A program made the translations under genes and the position numbers. Positions 25,247 to 33,511 of a stretch of DNA of 37,715 nucleotides are shown here, piece by piece. The DNA lies in NCBI GenBank assembly GCA_903898755.1, contig CAIUGT010000150.1, positions 1 through 37,715 of the forward strand. The letters are read 5' to 3'. Position 1 is the first letter of the stretch, and the number at the start of each line of letters is the position of its first letter. Under the pieces are notes generated by a model that was given only the letters and a program-made list of their open reading frames with translations, had not been told where the DNA came from and did not search any database. Source of the DNA: an uncultured bacterium. Lineage in GTDB: Bacteria; Planctomycetota; Phycisphaerae; Phycisphaerales; SM1A02.

Positions 25247-27064
25247 ATGATTCTCCGTTGGCCAATTCAGACGCTCACATTTGCCCTTCTCACAGCGGTT
25301 TGCGTGTGTTCTTGCACATCGCCCATGGATGATCCCGATGGAACCGAGGGGTTGCGCCACGCCATGGATACCGCCGTCGCGCGTGAATTGGTGCAGGCTC
25401 CAGTGCAAGATCCAGTCAGGCCTGTGACGCGTGAAATGAATGAGGTGTTCAACGCGTTGCAGAAACGACGCGCGCAACTTGATTCATTGGGGCCACAAAT
25501 GTCAGATGCAGGAGCAGGCATGCCACTTGGTAGCGACTTGTACGGCAAGCCCTATCCCGAAGTGAACTTGTCTTTGAAAGACGCCATTCGCATTTCCGTG
25601 GAGCACAATCTTGGAACACAAGTTGCGCGCTTGCAACAAGGTGTCACACAAGCGGAATTGGTTGCGGCGCAAGCCGCATTTGATTCTTCATTTGTGGCCA
25701 GCAGTCAGGCGAATATTTCAAACACGCCGGCGCAAGACATCAATCTCAGTGGAGCAGCTGTCCCCATTCCTGTGGACTTCATGAATCAATTTCGTCAGTT
25801 TAATTTTTCCAGCGGCATTCAAACGCCAATGGAAACGGGCGGGCAATTTAGCGCCACGGTTGTGAATCAATATTCAAAGTTGTATCCGTCCAGTGGCTAC
25901 ACGCCAAATCCAGCTTGGATTAACAGCGTGCAACTTGGCCTAACGCAGCCACTTTTACGTGGTTTTGGAAGCGATGTGAACATGGCTGGCATTCGCCTTG
26001 CGCGCAACAATGATCGGCGCAGTTTGCAACAGTTGCGCGCCAACTTGCTCACATTGTGCCGCGATGTGGAGGCCGCCTATTGGCAAGTGGTGCTGACGCG
26101 CCAACGTGTTGTGGCGGCGCAGTGGCTTGTGAAAGTTGGATTAGAAGTTCGCGATGTGCTTTCCAAGCGCCGCAGTTTTGACGCCACGCTTGCCAACTAC
26201 GCGGATGCCGTGGCCAAGGTGGAGGATCGCAAAAGCCAAGTGATCCGCGCGCAACGCGATGTGACCGCGGCCGTGGACAAATTAAAAGTACTTTTGAATG
26301 ATTCCAATTTTCCAGTTGGCGACGAGACCATGATCGTGCCCACGGATTTCATGGTTGATGAACCGCTTGCATTTTCATTGAAGGACGCCATTGGCACGGG
26401 CGTGGATCAAAGTCCAATCATCACGCAGGCGTTGCTTGGCGTTGATGACGCAAGCATTCGCCAAGTCGTTGCCGACAACGGCCGCTTGCCCTCGCTGAAC
26501 TTGACGGCGCAGTTGCAATTTCAAGGCATGGACCAGCAGAACGGAAATTATGGCGAGGCCTGGAGCGAGGTTGGCGCGGCCAATTTCATGAGCTATTTGG
26601 TGGGCGCCAATTTCAGTCAACCGATTGGAAATCGCGGTCCAGAAGCCAATTATCGCAGGTCGCGCTTGGAGCGTTCCAAGGCTGTCATCACCTATCGCGC
26701 GGCCATTCAGCAGGTGGTGTACTTGGTGAAAGATTCGCTGCGCACCATTGACGCGCAATATCGATTGATTGAGCAGACGCGCGCGTACCGCTTGGCGCAA
26801 GCGGAAAATATGCGCGCGTTGATGGTGGATGAGCAGACTATTCCAGTTTTGACTCCGGAGTTTCTGAGTTTGAAATTTCAGAGGCAGAACGAATTGGCCA
26901 GCGCGGAGAATCAAGAAATTCTTGCCATGGTGGAATACAACAACGCCATCGCGTCGTTATGGATGAACATGGGAACGGGTTTGCAAATGAACCGCATTGA
27001 GTTGAATGTGTTCGATCCCGACAATGATGGATCCACCAAAAATGCCACGACGACTGCAAAGTAA
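25247..27064 (+). CDS. TolC-family outer-membrane efflux protein, probable lipoprotein
   Basis: About 605-aa protein with the two-fold repeat of outer-membrane efflux proteins. The first half is SLKDAIRISVEHNLGTQVARLQQGVTQAELVAAQAAFD. The second half is SLKDAIGTGVDQSPIITQALLGVDDASIRQVVADNGRLP, and a long coiled helix ends at EYNNAIASLWMNMGTGL. The N-terminus has a hydrophobic segment ending VCSCTSPMDD, a probable lipobox with Cys23 as the acylated residue. Such proteins form trimeric exit ducts for pumps or type I secretion. No inner-membrane pump or adaptor gene is adjacent. The ATG at 25247 was chosen to begin the signal sequence. The 3' end overlaps the sua5 start by 23 bp. Confidence 0.88.
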   Translation: MILRWPIQTLTFALLTAVCVCSCTSPMDDPDGTEGLRHAMDTAVARELVQAPVQDPVRPVTREMNEVFNALQKRRAQLDSLGPQMSDAGAGMPLGSDLYGKPYPEVNLSLKDAIRISVEHNLGTQVARLQQGVTQAELVAAQAAFDSSFVASSQANISNTPAQDINLSGAAVPIPVDFMNQFRQFNFSSGIQTPMETGGQFSATVVNQYSKLYPSSGYTPNPAWINSVQLGLTQPLLRGFGSDVNMAGIRLARNNDRRSLQQLRANLLTLCRDVEAAYWQVVLTRQRVVAAQWLVKVGLEVRDVLSKRRSFDATLANYADAVAKVEDRKSQVIRAQRDVTAAVDKLKVLLNDSNFPVGDETMIVPTDFMVDEPLAFSLKDAIGTGVDQSPIITQALLGVDDASIRQVVADNGRLPSLNLTAQLQFQGMDQQNGNYGEAWSEVGAANFMSYLVGANFSQPIGNRGPEANYRRSRLERSKAVITYRAAIQQVVYLVKDSLRTIDAQYRLIEQTRAYRLAQAENMRALMVDEQTIPVLTPEFLSLKFQRQNELASAENQEILAMVEYNNAIASLWMNMGTGLQMNRIELNVFDPDNDGSTKNATTTAK

Positions 27065-28013
27065 TCACGAGGGAATTGAAGAGGCCGCGGCGCGCATTGA
27101 AGCGGGCGGCGTGGTCGCGTTTCCAACAGAGACTGTGTACGGTCTTGGCGCCAGCACTTTTGCGGTGGACGGTTTGAAATTGATTTATGAAATCAAGGGG
27201 CGGCCATCGGACAATCCATTGATCGCGCACGTGCTTGACGCCGTGGAGGCGCGCACGCTTGTGTCTGGTTGGGACCTGCGCTGCAACAGACTGGCCGCAA
27301 AATTTTGGCCCGGTCCGCTCACCATGATTTTGAACAAGGCCATTGATGTCCCCGACGAGGCCACCGCGGGTTTGCAAACCATCGCCGTGCGTTCGCCCAT
27401 GCATCCCGTTGCGCGCGCGTTGTTGTACGCCTTTGATGGGCCCATCAGCGCGCCAAGCGCGAATCGTTCGGGACATATTTCGCCCACAACCACCGAGCAT
27501 GTGATGGCGGATTTTCCAGAACAAGAAGATTTGTTGGTGCTTGAAGGCGGCCGCGCCAACTTTGGTATTGAAAGCACGGTGCTTGATTTAACAGGCGAAA
27601 AGCCTGTGATTCGCAGGCCGGGTTCGATCACGCTGGAGTCACTCTCGCGCGTGTTGGGTGCTGTGGAAGTTGCGCAAGGCATTGGTCAAGGCGTGAGTCC
27701 GGGCACTCGGCTGATTCACTACTCGCCAAAAATTCCAACCATGTTGGTTCCGTCCAATCGACTGGAATCTTTTCTGGCCACGCTTACGGAGCCTGCCGCG
27801 GTGCTCACCCTTGAGAGCGCGCGGGTGTCGGCGCCGCACATTGGCATTCAAATGCAAGCCGATGCGTCGGCGTACGCGCGCATGTTGTATTCCAAGTTGC
27901 GCGAGGCGGAAATTTCTGGGCTGACTCACATTGTCATTGAGGAGCCGCAAGGCCAAGACGGTTTGTGGTTCGCCGTGCTTGATCGATTGCGCCGCGCTGC
28001 GGCCAGTGTGTAG
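27042..28013 (+). CDS. L-threonylcarbamoyladenylate synthase (Sua5 type)
   Basis: About 323-aa Sua5, which makes threonylcarbamoyl-AMP for the universal t6A37 modification of tRNAs reading ANN codons. Residues 8-205 form the YrdC/TsaC domain: GGVVAFPTETVYGLGAS, the PSDNPLIAHV loop, WPGPLTMIL and SAPSANRSG. The C-terminal 110 residues form the Sua5 domain after the linker SPGTRLIHYSPK, which sets this long form apart from short TsaC. The start is uncertain among closely spaced ATGs (27024, 27027, 27042). 27042 is used because homology begins soon after, and no Shine-Dalgarno site favours any of them. It overlaps the efflux gene upstream and converges on hutU with 12 bp between stops. Confidence 0.93.
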   Translation: MPRRLQSNHEGIEEAAARIEAGGVVAFPTETVYGLGASTFAVDGLKLIYEIKGRPSDNPLIAHVLDAVEARTLVSGWDLRCNRLAAKFWPGPLTMILNKAIDVPDEATAGLQTIAVRSPMHPVARALLYAFDGPISAPSANRSGHISPTTTEHVMADFPEQEDLLVLEGGRANFGIESTVLDLTGEKPVIRRPGSITLESLSRVLGAVEVAQGIGQGVSPGTRLIHYSPKIPTMLVPSNRLESFLATLTEPAAVLTLESARVSAPHIGIQMQADASAYARMLYSKLREAEISGLTHIVIEEPQGQDGLWFAVLDRLRRAAASV

Positions 28014-28025
28014 CGAGTAATTTGA

Positions 28026-29699
28026 TCACTGCATTGGAATTTGCACGCCAAGTTTCACGGCGCATTCCTTGGCAAGTTCATAGCCCGCGTCCGCGTGGCG
28101 GAACACGCCCATCATTGGATCGTTGGTGAGCACGCGCTCCAGTTGTTGCGCGGCCAGTGGCGTGCCATCGGCAACAACAACTTGACCTGCGTGTTGGCTG
28201 AAACCAATTCCAACTCCGCCGCCGTGATGGAAACTTGTCCAACTTGCGCCGCTTGCAATGTTCACAGCAAAGTTCAGCAGCGGCCAATCGCTCACGGCGT
28301 CGGTGCCATCAAGCATGGCTTCTGTCTCGCGATTTGGACTGGCAACGCTGCCGCAATCAAGATGGTCGCGACCAATCACAATGGGGGCTTTTACCTCGCC
28401 ATTTGCAACCATTTCGTTGAAGCGAAGCCCGGCCTTGGCGCGCTCGCCCAGACCCAGCCAGCAAATGCGCGCGGGCAAACCTTGGAAAGCCACGCGCTCT
28501 TGCGCCATGTGAATCCAGCGCGCCAGCGATTTGTCATGCAGAAATAATTTCAACACCGCTTCATCAGTGGCGCGAATGTCGGCGGGATCGCCAGAGAGCG
28601 CCACCCAACGGAATGGACCGCGGCCCGTGCAGAATTGCGGACGAATGTACGCCGGCACAAAGCCAGGAAACGCAAACGCGTTGGTCAAGCCAGCGTCAAG
28701 GGCGCGCTGGCGAATGTTGTTGCCGTAATCAAAAACTTTGCTGCCCGCATTTTGAAACTGAACCATCAAGCGCACATGCTCTTTCATACTGGCGCAACTG
28801 CGGCGTTGATACTCAATAGGATCGCGTGTGCGAAGTTCGTCCGCCTCAACGCGCGACATGCCTTGCGGGTAGTAGCCCTCAAGTGGATCGTGCGCGCTTG
28901 TTTGATCGGTCAGTGTCTCTGGAATAATTTTGCGCGTGTGAAGGCGCGCTAGCAAATCAACCGCGTTGGCAAGCACGCCCACGCTTATGGCTTGCTTTGT
29001 TTTTTTCAATTCAATGGCGCGGTCAATGGCCTTATCCAAGTCGGTGAAGATCTCATCCAAGTAGCGGTCAAACTTACGCTTTTCAAGCCTTTCCATGCAG
29101 ATATCCGCAAGCAGGCAGGTGCCCTCATTCATGGTGATCGCCAACGGTTGCGCACCGCCCATGCCGCCGCAACCCGCGGTGACATTCAGCGTGCCTTGTA
29201 ATGTGCCGCCAAAATGTTGGCGCGCGCACTCGGCGTATGTTTCATACGTGCCTTGCAAAATGCCTTGCGTGCCAATGTAAATCCAACTGCCCGCGGTCAT
29301 TTGTCCATACATCATCAAGCCGCGGCCGGCGAGATCGTCAAAATGTTCCTGCGTGGCCCAGTGCGGCACCAAGTTTGAATTTGCAATCAGCACGCGCGGC
29401 GCGTTCACTTGCGTACGAACAATTCCAACCGGCTTGCCGCTTTGCACAAGAAGCGTTTCATCAACGTCAAGTGATTTCAGCGAGGCGATGATGGCGTCGT
29501 AGCATTCCCAATTGCGCGCGGCTTGGCCGCGGCCACCGTACACAACCAAGTCTTGCGGACGCTCCGCAACTTCGGGGTCAAGGTTGTTCATCAACATGCG
29601 CATGGCGGCTTCGGCGGCCCAACTTTTACAAACGCGTTGATTGCCGCGCGGCGCGCGAATGGTGCGGGTGGGGGCGTCGACTTTGTTCAGCATGGACAT
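28026..29699 (-). CDS. hutU: Urocanate hydratase (urocanase)
   Basis: 557-aa enzyme of histidine breakdown that turns urocanate into imidazolone propionate using tightly bound NAD+. Visible family landmarks are [22 protein letters not shown], the [13 protein letters not shown] loop, [22 protein letters not shown] (NAD-binding), [19 protein letters not shown] and [17 protein letters not shown]. Length matches the standard 550-560 residues. The start is ATG at 29699; ATG two codons later is equally possible, and neither has a Shine-Dalgarno site. The MHS transporter and hutH, with which it should form an operon, lie upstream on the same strand, but a 2.4-kb opposite-strand insert lies between, so it needs its own promoter. 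Confidence 0.97.
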   Translation of the reverse strand: MSMLNKVDAPTRTIRAPRGNQRVCKSWAAEAAMRMLMNNLDPEVAERPQDLVVYGGRGQAARNWECYDAIIASLKSLDVDETLLVQSGKPVGIVRTQVNAPRVLIANSNLVPHWATQEHFDDLAGRGLMMYGQMTAGSWIYIGTQGILQGTYETYAECARQHFGGTLQGTLNVTAGCGGMGGAQPLAITMNEGTCLLADICMERLEKRKFDRYLDEIFTDLDKAIDRAIELKKTKQAISVGVLANAVDLLARLHTRKIIPETLTDQTSAHDPLEGYYPQGMSRVEADELRTRDPIEYQRRSCASMKEHVRLMVQFQNAGSKVFDYGNNIRQRALDAGLTNAFAFPGFVPAYIRPQFCTGRGPFRWVALSGDPADIRATDEAVLKLFLHDKSLARWIHMAQERVAFQGLPARICWLGLGERAKAGLRFNEMVANGEVKAPIVIGRDHLDCGSVASPNRETEAMLDGTDAVSDWPLLNFAVNIASGASWTSFHHGGGVGIGFSQHAGQVVVADGTPLAAQQLERVLTNDPMMGVFRHADAGYELAKECAVKLGVQIPMQ

Positions 29700-29759
29700 G
29701 CGAACACTTTAGCGCAGGGGAGTGGTTGATTTCTTCTTGCGTATTCAAATTTGCCACAG

Positions 29760-29821
29760 TTGCCGTAAATTGTCGCAAAAATCCCATTTCGTTCCACACA
29801 TTAACTCAACGGTTCGCAGTG
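29760..29821 (+). repeat. 62-bp direct repeat, copy A (hutU side)
   Basis: By hand alignment 54 of 62 bases equal those of copy B (32154-32215), without gaps, and similarity drops sharply at both ends. Read on the - strand it begins with the codons CAC TGC GAA CCG TTG AGT TAA, the same ending (H-x-E-P-L-S-stop) as the MHS transporter gene, followed by about 40 bp of shared non-coding sequence. Here these codons belong to no gene, so they look like a relic or duplicate of the transporter 3' end. Confidence 0.85.
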
Positions 29822-29905
29822 GATTTGTCGGGAGCCCGCCTGCGACGTCGCAACTGCGAAGTCCTAACAATCGCGTAATGCCGCCGAGACATTTTAGAGT
29901 TTGGC

Positions 29906-29937
29906 TTGACGTGCATACTATGCCACATATAGTATGC
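29906..29937 (+). promoter_or_regulatory. padR promoter with overlapping inverted-repeat operator
   Basis: TTGACG (29906-29911) and TATAGT (29928-29933), 16 bases apart, form a good sigma-70-type promoter. Two perfect nine-base arms, GCATACTAT (29913-29921) and ATAGTATGC (29929-29937), are separated by seven bases and cover the spacer and the -10 element. PadR proteins commonly bind dyads at their own promoters, so autorepression is likely. Transcription would start near 29940, directly before the AAGGAG ribosome-binding site at 29941-29946. Confidence 0.75.
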
Positions 29938-29953
29938 GCCAAGGAGATATCAC

Positions 29954-30304
29954 ATGAAACCAGTCGAAGGCGAATTCTTGCGCGGAGTTGGACCAGTTGC
30001 TGTTCTGAAACTGCTTGAATGCGGACAGATGTATGGATATGAAATTGTGGAGGCGCTTGAAAAGCGCACCGAAGGCGTGCTGGCAATGGGTCAAAGCACG
30101 CTGTATCCAATGCTGTACAATTTGGAAGCGAAGGGATTTGTCGCCGCGCGCTGGGATGAAAGCGGCCCCCGCCCACGCAAGTATTACCGACTGACTTCAA
30201 CCGGCAAGAAACGACTCGTGCAGGATTCAATGACTTGGAGCCAACTGACCACCGCCATGGAGGCACTCGGGCTTACACGACATATCCCTGGAGTTTTCAC
30301 ATGA
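29954..30304 (+). CDS. PadR-family transcriptional regulator
   Basis: 116-aa protein of the short PadR class (PadR-s2). The winged helix is complete: VAVLKLLECGQMYGYEIVEALEKRTEGVLAMGQSTLYPMLYNLEAKGFVAARW, then the wing GPRPRKYYRLTSTGKKRL and one C-terminal dimerisation helix. AAGGAG lies seven bases before the ATG, one of the clearer ribosome-binding sites in the window. Its stop overlaps the next start (ATGA), so the regulator and the membrane protein are translated together. PadR genes are often paired with such membrane partners, whose levels they control. The strong dyad over its promoter points to self-repression. The inducing signal is unknown. Confidence 0.95.
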   Translation: MKPVEGEFLRGVGPVAVLKLLECGQMYGYEIVEALEKRTEGVLAMGQSTLYPMLYNLEAKGFVAARWDESGPRPRKYYRLTSTGKKRLVQDSMTWSQLTTAMEALGLTRHIPGVFT

Positions 30305-32079
30305 ACACTGATCTTCCACAGGACATCCGCAACTTGATCGCGCAAGTCGCAAAGAAAACCAAACTGCGCAAAGCAGAGAGGGCAGATGTGCAACGCGAAC
30401 TGACTTCTCACTTTCAAGAGGCGCTTGCCAGTGGCAAGTCCGCCGATGATGTTGTTCGAGCGTATGGCGATGCTCACGCTTGTGCAAAAAACTTGCGCAT
30501 TGCGGTGATTGCGAAACGCTCGCCGATTGATCGCGCATTTGGCTTGACATTCATGTGGTCCGCACGCGCAGCTGGGGCGTTTGTCTTGTTGTATGCAGTC
30601 GTCGCCATCTCTATGAGTTTCAATACACCAAAAGTTTCGTTTGATCCCGTCAAGCGTTACCGCGAGTCATTGCCAGTAGCCAAATCGCCTGACCAAGTTG
30701 CATGGCCGGCATATCGCGATGCGTTGGTGAAGATGGGGATGGGAATGGATGATCCCAAAATAGAGAGCGCTCGAACGCATTTGGCTGCCTGCGACTCTTT
30801 GCCTGGTTCAGAAAACTGGAATGCTGCAACCGCGTGGCTTACAGCCAATCGAGCACAAATTGATGCGTTCTGCAAAGCGACCAAGCGACCAGTGTTTGGA
30901 TTTCCAGTAGGGGTTGCTGTGAGTGATGATGATGCGGCACTGTTTGGGAAGTACTCCCAAAGTAATTCCATTTCCAACGCCGCAATTGATAATTCTGATG
31001 TGGACAAACCTGATCGATCAGAATTTCCTCTCTACAACATCCTCCTTCCACAACTTGCGAGCCTTAGACAGGCGGTCAGAATTATTGCCAGCGACATGAT
31101 GATGGCGGTTGAGAAAGCAGATGGCGAACGCGCCACGCGCGACGCTGAGGCCATCATTGCACTTTCTATTCATGCGCAGGAAGGTCGCATTTTGATTGGT
31201 GATCTTGTTGGGATGTCGATTCGGAGTATTGTTGTCAACCGAATATTGATGGCGCTTGAATGGAAGCCCAACACTTTCACCGATTCCCAACTGAATCGCT
31301 TGCAGAATGCGCTGCGTTCTGTGCCACGTGCGCTGGAGCGTCCAGATTTTACGAATGAACGCCTGATGTTTGAAGACATTGTCCAGCGTTTGTATACAGA
31401 TGACGGCCATGGCGATGGCCGATTTGCGCCGCAATGGAAGCAACTGCGACTGATATCGGCCTTGGAAAGTGTTTCTGGTGGTAATAATCGCAAAGAACAA
31501 GGGGCAACAACTCAATTCACTTTGCTTGCGAGTTGGCTAAGCCAACCATTTGCTTTTTATGCGATCGCTGGTCGCAAGGAGGCGCTTGATCATTACGACG
31601 CTTCCATAAAACGATTGGCCAGCCAACCAAATGACTCGCTGAATGATGCCGTGACGGCAAGTGCGATTGCGGATGAAAAATTTGTAGAAAGCATGACCGC
31701 GTATGGAGCGCGATTTTTCTTGGAAGGGCTATTGATGCCAGCTCTTGGAAAAGTTGAGTTCAACTTTCAGATTGATCGAGCGAATCGTGATGCGTGCGTG
31801 ATCTCAATTGCTGCCGAGTTGTATCACCGTGCAAATGGGAAGTGGCCTGCGAGTGCTACGGACTTGGCGCCACTTTGTAATGGCAATGCGCCGCGAGATT
31901 CATGGAATGGCAAATCAATCTTGATGGAAACCGATGCGAATGGTTTTCGAATGTGGTCGGTTGGTCGAGATGGTATGGATAATCGAGGCAATCTTAAAAA
32001 GTCCACGCAAGTGAAAGATTCCGTGGACTGGGTGTGGCTTGCGCCGCGCGGAAACTTGGACCGGTGGGAAGAAAATTAA
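30301..32079 (+). CDS. PadR-partner membrane protein with HAAS-like N-terminus and pseudopilin-like C-terminus
   Basis: About 592-aa protein of unknown function. Residues 1-65 are a charged helical region (LRKAERADVQRELTSHFQEAL..GKSADDVVRAYGD) resembling the HAAS/DUF1700-type domain found next to PadR regulators. One transmembrane helix spans about 85-107 (AAGAFVLLYAVVAISMSF). The large remainder is predicted outside the cytoplasm and has no motif I recognise up to about residue 500. The end (ISIAAELYHRANGKWPASATDLAP..PRDSWNGKSILM..GFRMWSVGRDGMDNRG) resembles the GspG-like pattern common in planctomycete proteins. The ATG at 30301 overlaps the padR stop. Signalling or envelope sensing is only a guess from context. 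It probably arrived together with padR. Confidence 0.75.
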   Translation: MNTDLPQDIRNLIAQVAKKTKLRKAERADVQRELTSHFQEALASGKSADDVVRAYGDAHACAKNLRIAVIAKRSPIDRAFGLTFMWSARAAGAFVLLYAVVAISMSFNTPKVSFDPVKRYRESLPVAKSPDQVAWPAYRDALVKMGMGMDDPKIESARTHLAACDSLPGSENWNAATAWLTANRAQIDAFCKATKRPVFGFPVGVAVSDDDAALFGKYSQSNSISNAAIDNSDVDKPDRSEFPLYNILLPQLASLRQAVRIIASDMMMAVEKADGERATRDAEAIIALSIHAQEGRILIGDLVGMSIRSIVVNRILMALEWKPNTFTDSQLNRLQNALRSVPRALERPDFTNERLMFEDIVQRLYTDDGHGDGRFAPQWKQLRLISALESVSGGNNRKEQGATTQFTLLASWLSQPFAFYAIAGRKEALDHYDASIKRLASQPNDSLNDAVTASAIADEKFVESMTAYGARFFLEGLLMPALGKVEFNFQIDRANRDACVISIAAELYHRANGKWPASATDLAPLCNGNAPRDSWNGKSILMETDANGFRMWSVGRDGMDNRGNLKKSTQVKDSVDWVWLAPRGNLDRWEEN

Positions 32080-32153
32080 CGCCAATAAAGGGCGGTCAGG
32101 TTTGCGTCACTCTCGCGCATATCAACGACTGGCACGCCAGCAGTTTGCAGAAT

Positions 32154-32215
32154 TTGCCGTAAATTGTGGCGAAAAACACATTTCGACCCACACGTTAACT
32201 CAACGGTTCGCGGTG
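32154..32215 (+). repeat. 62-bp direct repeat, copy B (transporter side)
   Basis: Matches copy A (29760-29821) at 54 of 62 positions. The right-hand third lies inside the MHS transporter gene and supplies its last codons and TAA stop (32195-32197 on the - strand); the rest is intergenic. The longest identical blocks are the 11 bases at 32154-32164 and the 17 bases at 32195-32211. This copy is in a coding context and so is probably the original, with copy A the duplicate. Confidence 0.85.
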
Positions 32216-33511
32216 TCGGTCGCGCAGCAGGAATAATCCCAACACCAACGTGATAGCGGTGATGGCCATTGGGTAATACAAGCCCGCGAGTGTGTTGTTG
32301 AAAGTTGCCACCGCCCACGTTCCAATGAGCGGCACCAATCCACCGAACACGCCATTGCCAATGTGATAGGGCAGCGACATGGATGTGTAGCGGATGCGCG
32401 TGGGAAACATTTCAACCAGGAACGCGGCGATGGGTCCATACACCAGCGTTACAAAAAACACTTGCGCGAATATCAGCAGCGTTAATGTTGTCGCATCTGG
32501 TCCGCCTTCTTGCGTGGCAGCCACAGTCATGGCTTTATAAATAGGTATCCAACTGATGAGTGCTAGAAAACATCCAAGCATCATGAGTGGCTTGCGACCC
32601 ACGCGGTCGCTGAGCGCGCCAAACACCACAAAGAATGGAGTGGCCATAAGCAGCGCCACGGCCATGATTTTGTTGGCCAGCACAAAATCAATTTTCAGCA
32701 CGGTCTGCATGTAATACAGCGCGTAGAACTGACCCGTGTACCAGACCACGCCTTGGCCCATGGTGGCCGCGAACAGCGCGGTCAACACCAACTTCAGGTT
32801 TTCGCGATTGCAAAAACTATCACGAAGTGGCTGCTTTGAAGCCTTTCCAGAGTTTTTTAATTCCACAAATACGGGCGACTCGTGCAATTTTCTGCGCACA
32901 AAATAGGAGAACGCCACCAACATCAGCGACAGTAGAAATGGAATGCGCCAACCCCATGCCGTGAAAGTGGAGTCGCCTAATTGCAAACGGCACAACAGAA
33001 TCACTCCTAGCGACGCGAATAATCCAAGCGTTGCGGTGGTCTGAATAAATGATGTGTAGAAGCCGCGTCGATGAGTTGGCGCGTGCTCGGCCACATACGT
33101 TGCCGCGCCGCCGTACTCGCCGCCAAGAGCAAGACCCTGCAAAAGCCGCAGCGCCAAAAGTAAAATGGGCGCCAGCACTCCAACTTGGTCGTAGGTTGGA
33201 AGCGCGCCAATAAGCGTGGTGCTGAAACCCATGATCAGCAGCGTGACCAAGAACGCATGTTTGCGACCAACCAAATCACCGATGCGGCCAAACACAATGG
33301 CGCCAAATGGTCGCACCACAAATCCGGTGGCGAATGTGGCCAGCGTGAACAAAAGCGCGGCGGTGGGGTCGGTCTGCGGAAAGAAATTTTTGGCGATGAT
33401 GGTGGCCAGGCTTCCAAAAATATAAAAGTCGTACCACTCAATCAGCGTGCCCGCGCTGGAGGCGCCAATGACGGTCCAAATATTTTTTGCGTTGTTCGAT
33501 TGCGCATTCAT
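32195..33511 (-). CDS. MFS transporter, metabolite:H+ symporter (MHS) family
   Basis: About 438-aa, 12-helix transporter. The N-terminal GTLIEWYDFYIFGSLATIIAKNFFP is the hallmark of the MHS branch (ProP, KgtP and ShiA relatives). MFS motif A occurs twice: GRIGDLVGRKHAF after helix 2 and GALSDRVGRKPLMML after helix 8. The region LRLLQGLALGGEYGGAATYVAEHAP is also typical. Such carriers import small organic acids or zwitterions with protons. Next to hutH and hutU the likely substrate is histidine or urocanate, inferred from context only. The ATG at 33511 shares a base with the hutH stop (TGATG). Its last codons lie in direct repeat copy B. Confidence 0.93.
   Translation of the reverse strand: MNAQSNNAKNIWTVIGASSAGTLIEWYDFYIFGSLATIIAKNFFPQTDPTAALLFTLATFATGFVVRPFGAIVFGRIGDLVGRKHAFLVTLLIMGFSTTLIGALPTYDQVGVLAPILLLALRLLQGLALGGEYGGAATYVAEHAPTHRRGFYTSFIQTTATLGLFASLGVILLCRLQLGDSTFTAWGWRIPFLLSLMLVAFSYFVRRKLHESPVFVELKNSGKASKQPLRDSFCNRENLKLVLTALFAATMGQGVVWYTGQFYALYYMQTVLKIDFVLANKIMAVALLMATPFFVVFGALSDRVGRKPLMMLGCFLALISWIPIYKAMTVAATQEGGPDATTLTLLIFAQVFFVTLVYGPIAAFLVEMFPTRIRYTSMSLPYHIGNGVFGGLVPLIGTWAVATFNNTLAGLYYPMAITAITLVLGLFLLRDRHREPLS

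Larger units (their letters stand above)
29760..32215. other. Candidate inserted cassette bounded by direct repeats, interrupting the hut genes
   Basis: The segment from repeat copy A to copy B holds two + strand genes, padR and a 592-aa membrane protein, between genes of a - strand histidine-degradation operon. If one repeat copy and the material between are removed, the transporter stop would lie about 100 bp upstream of hutU, a normal operon spacing. No integrase, transposase or terminal inverted repeats are seen. The segment looks richer in A+T than hutH by eye, but this was not counted. The inference is insertion with duplication of a target or attachment site. A dispersed genomic repeat is the alternative. 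Confidence 0.5.

Noticed and set aside
29801-29821. An RYYYAAC-like core (ACTCAAC) in the direct repeats, suggesting integron attC sites
   Set aside because: The matching second core and the long imperfect inverted arms of an attC site are missing, and no integron integrase is present.
29745-30266. 173-aa open frame on the - strand opposite padR, sharing RTVEL.CG.K..F..NLRQ with a frame at 32076-32318
   Set aside because: The shared residues come from the 62-bp direct repeat; the rest is antisense to padR and has no family resemblance.
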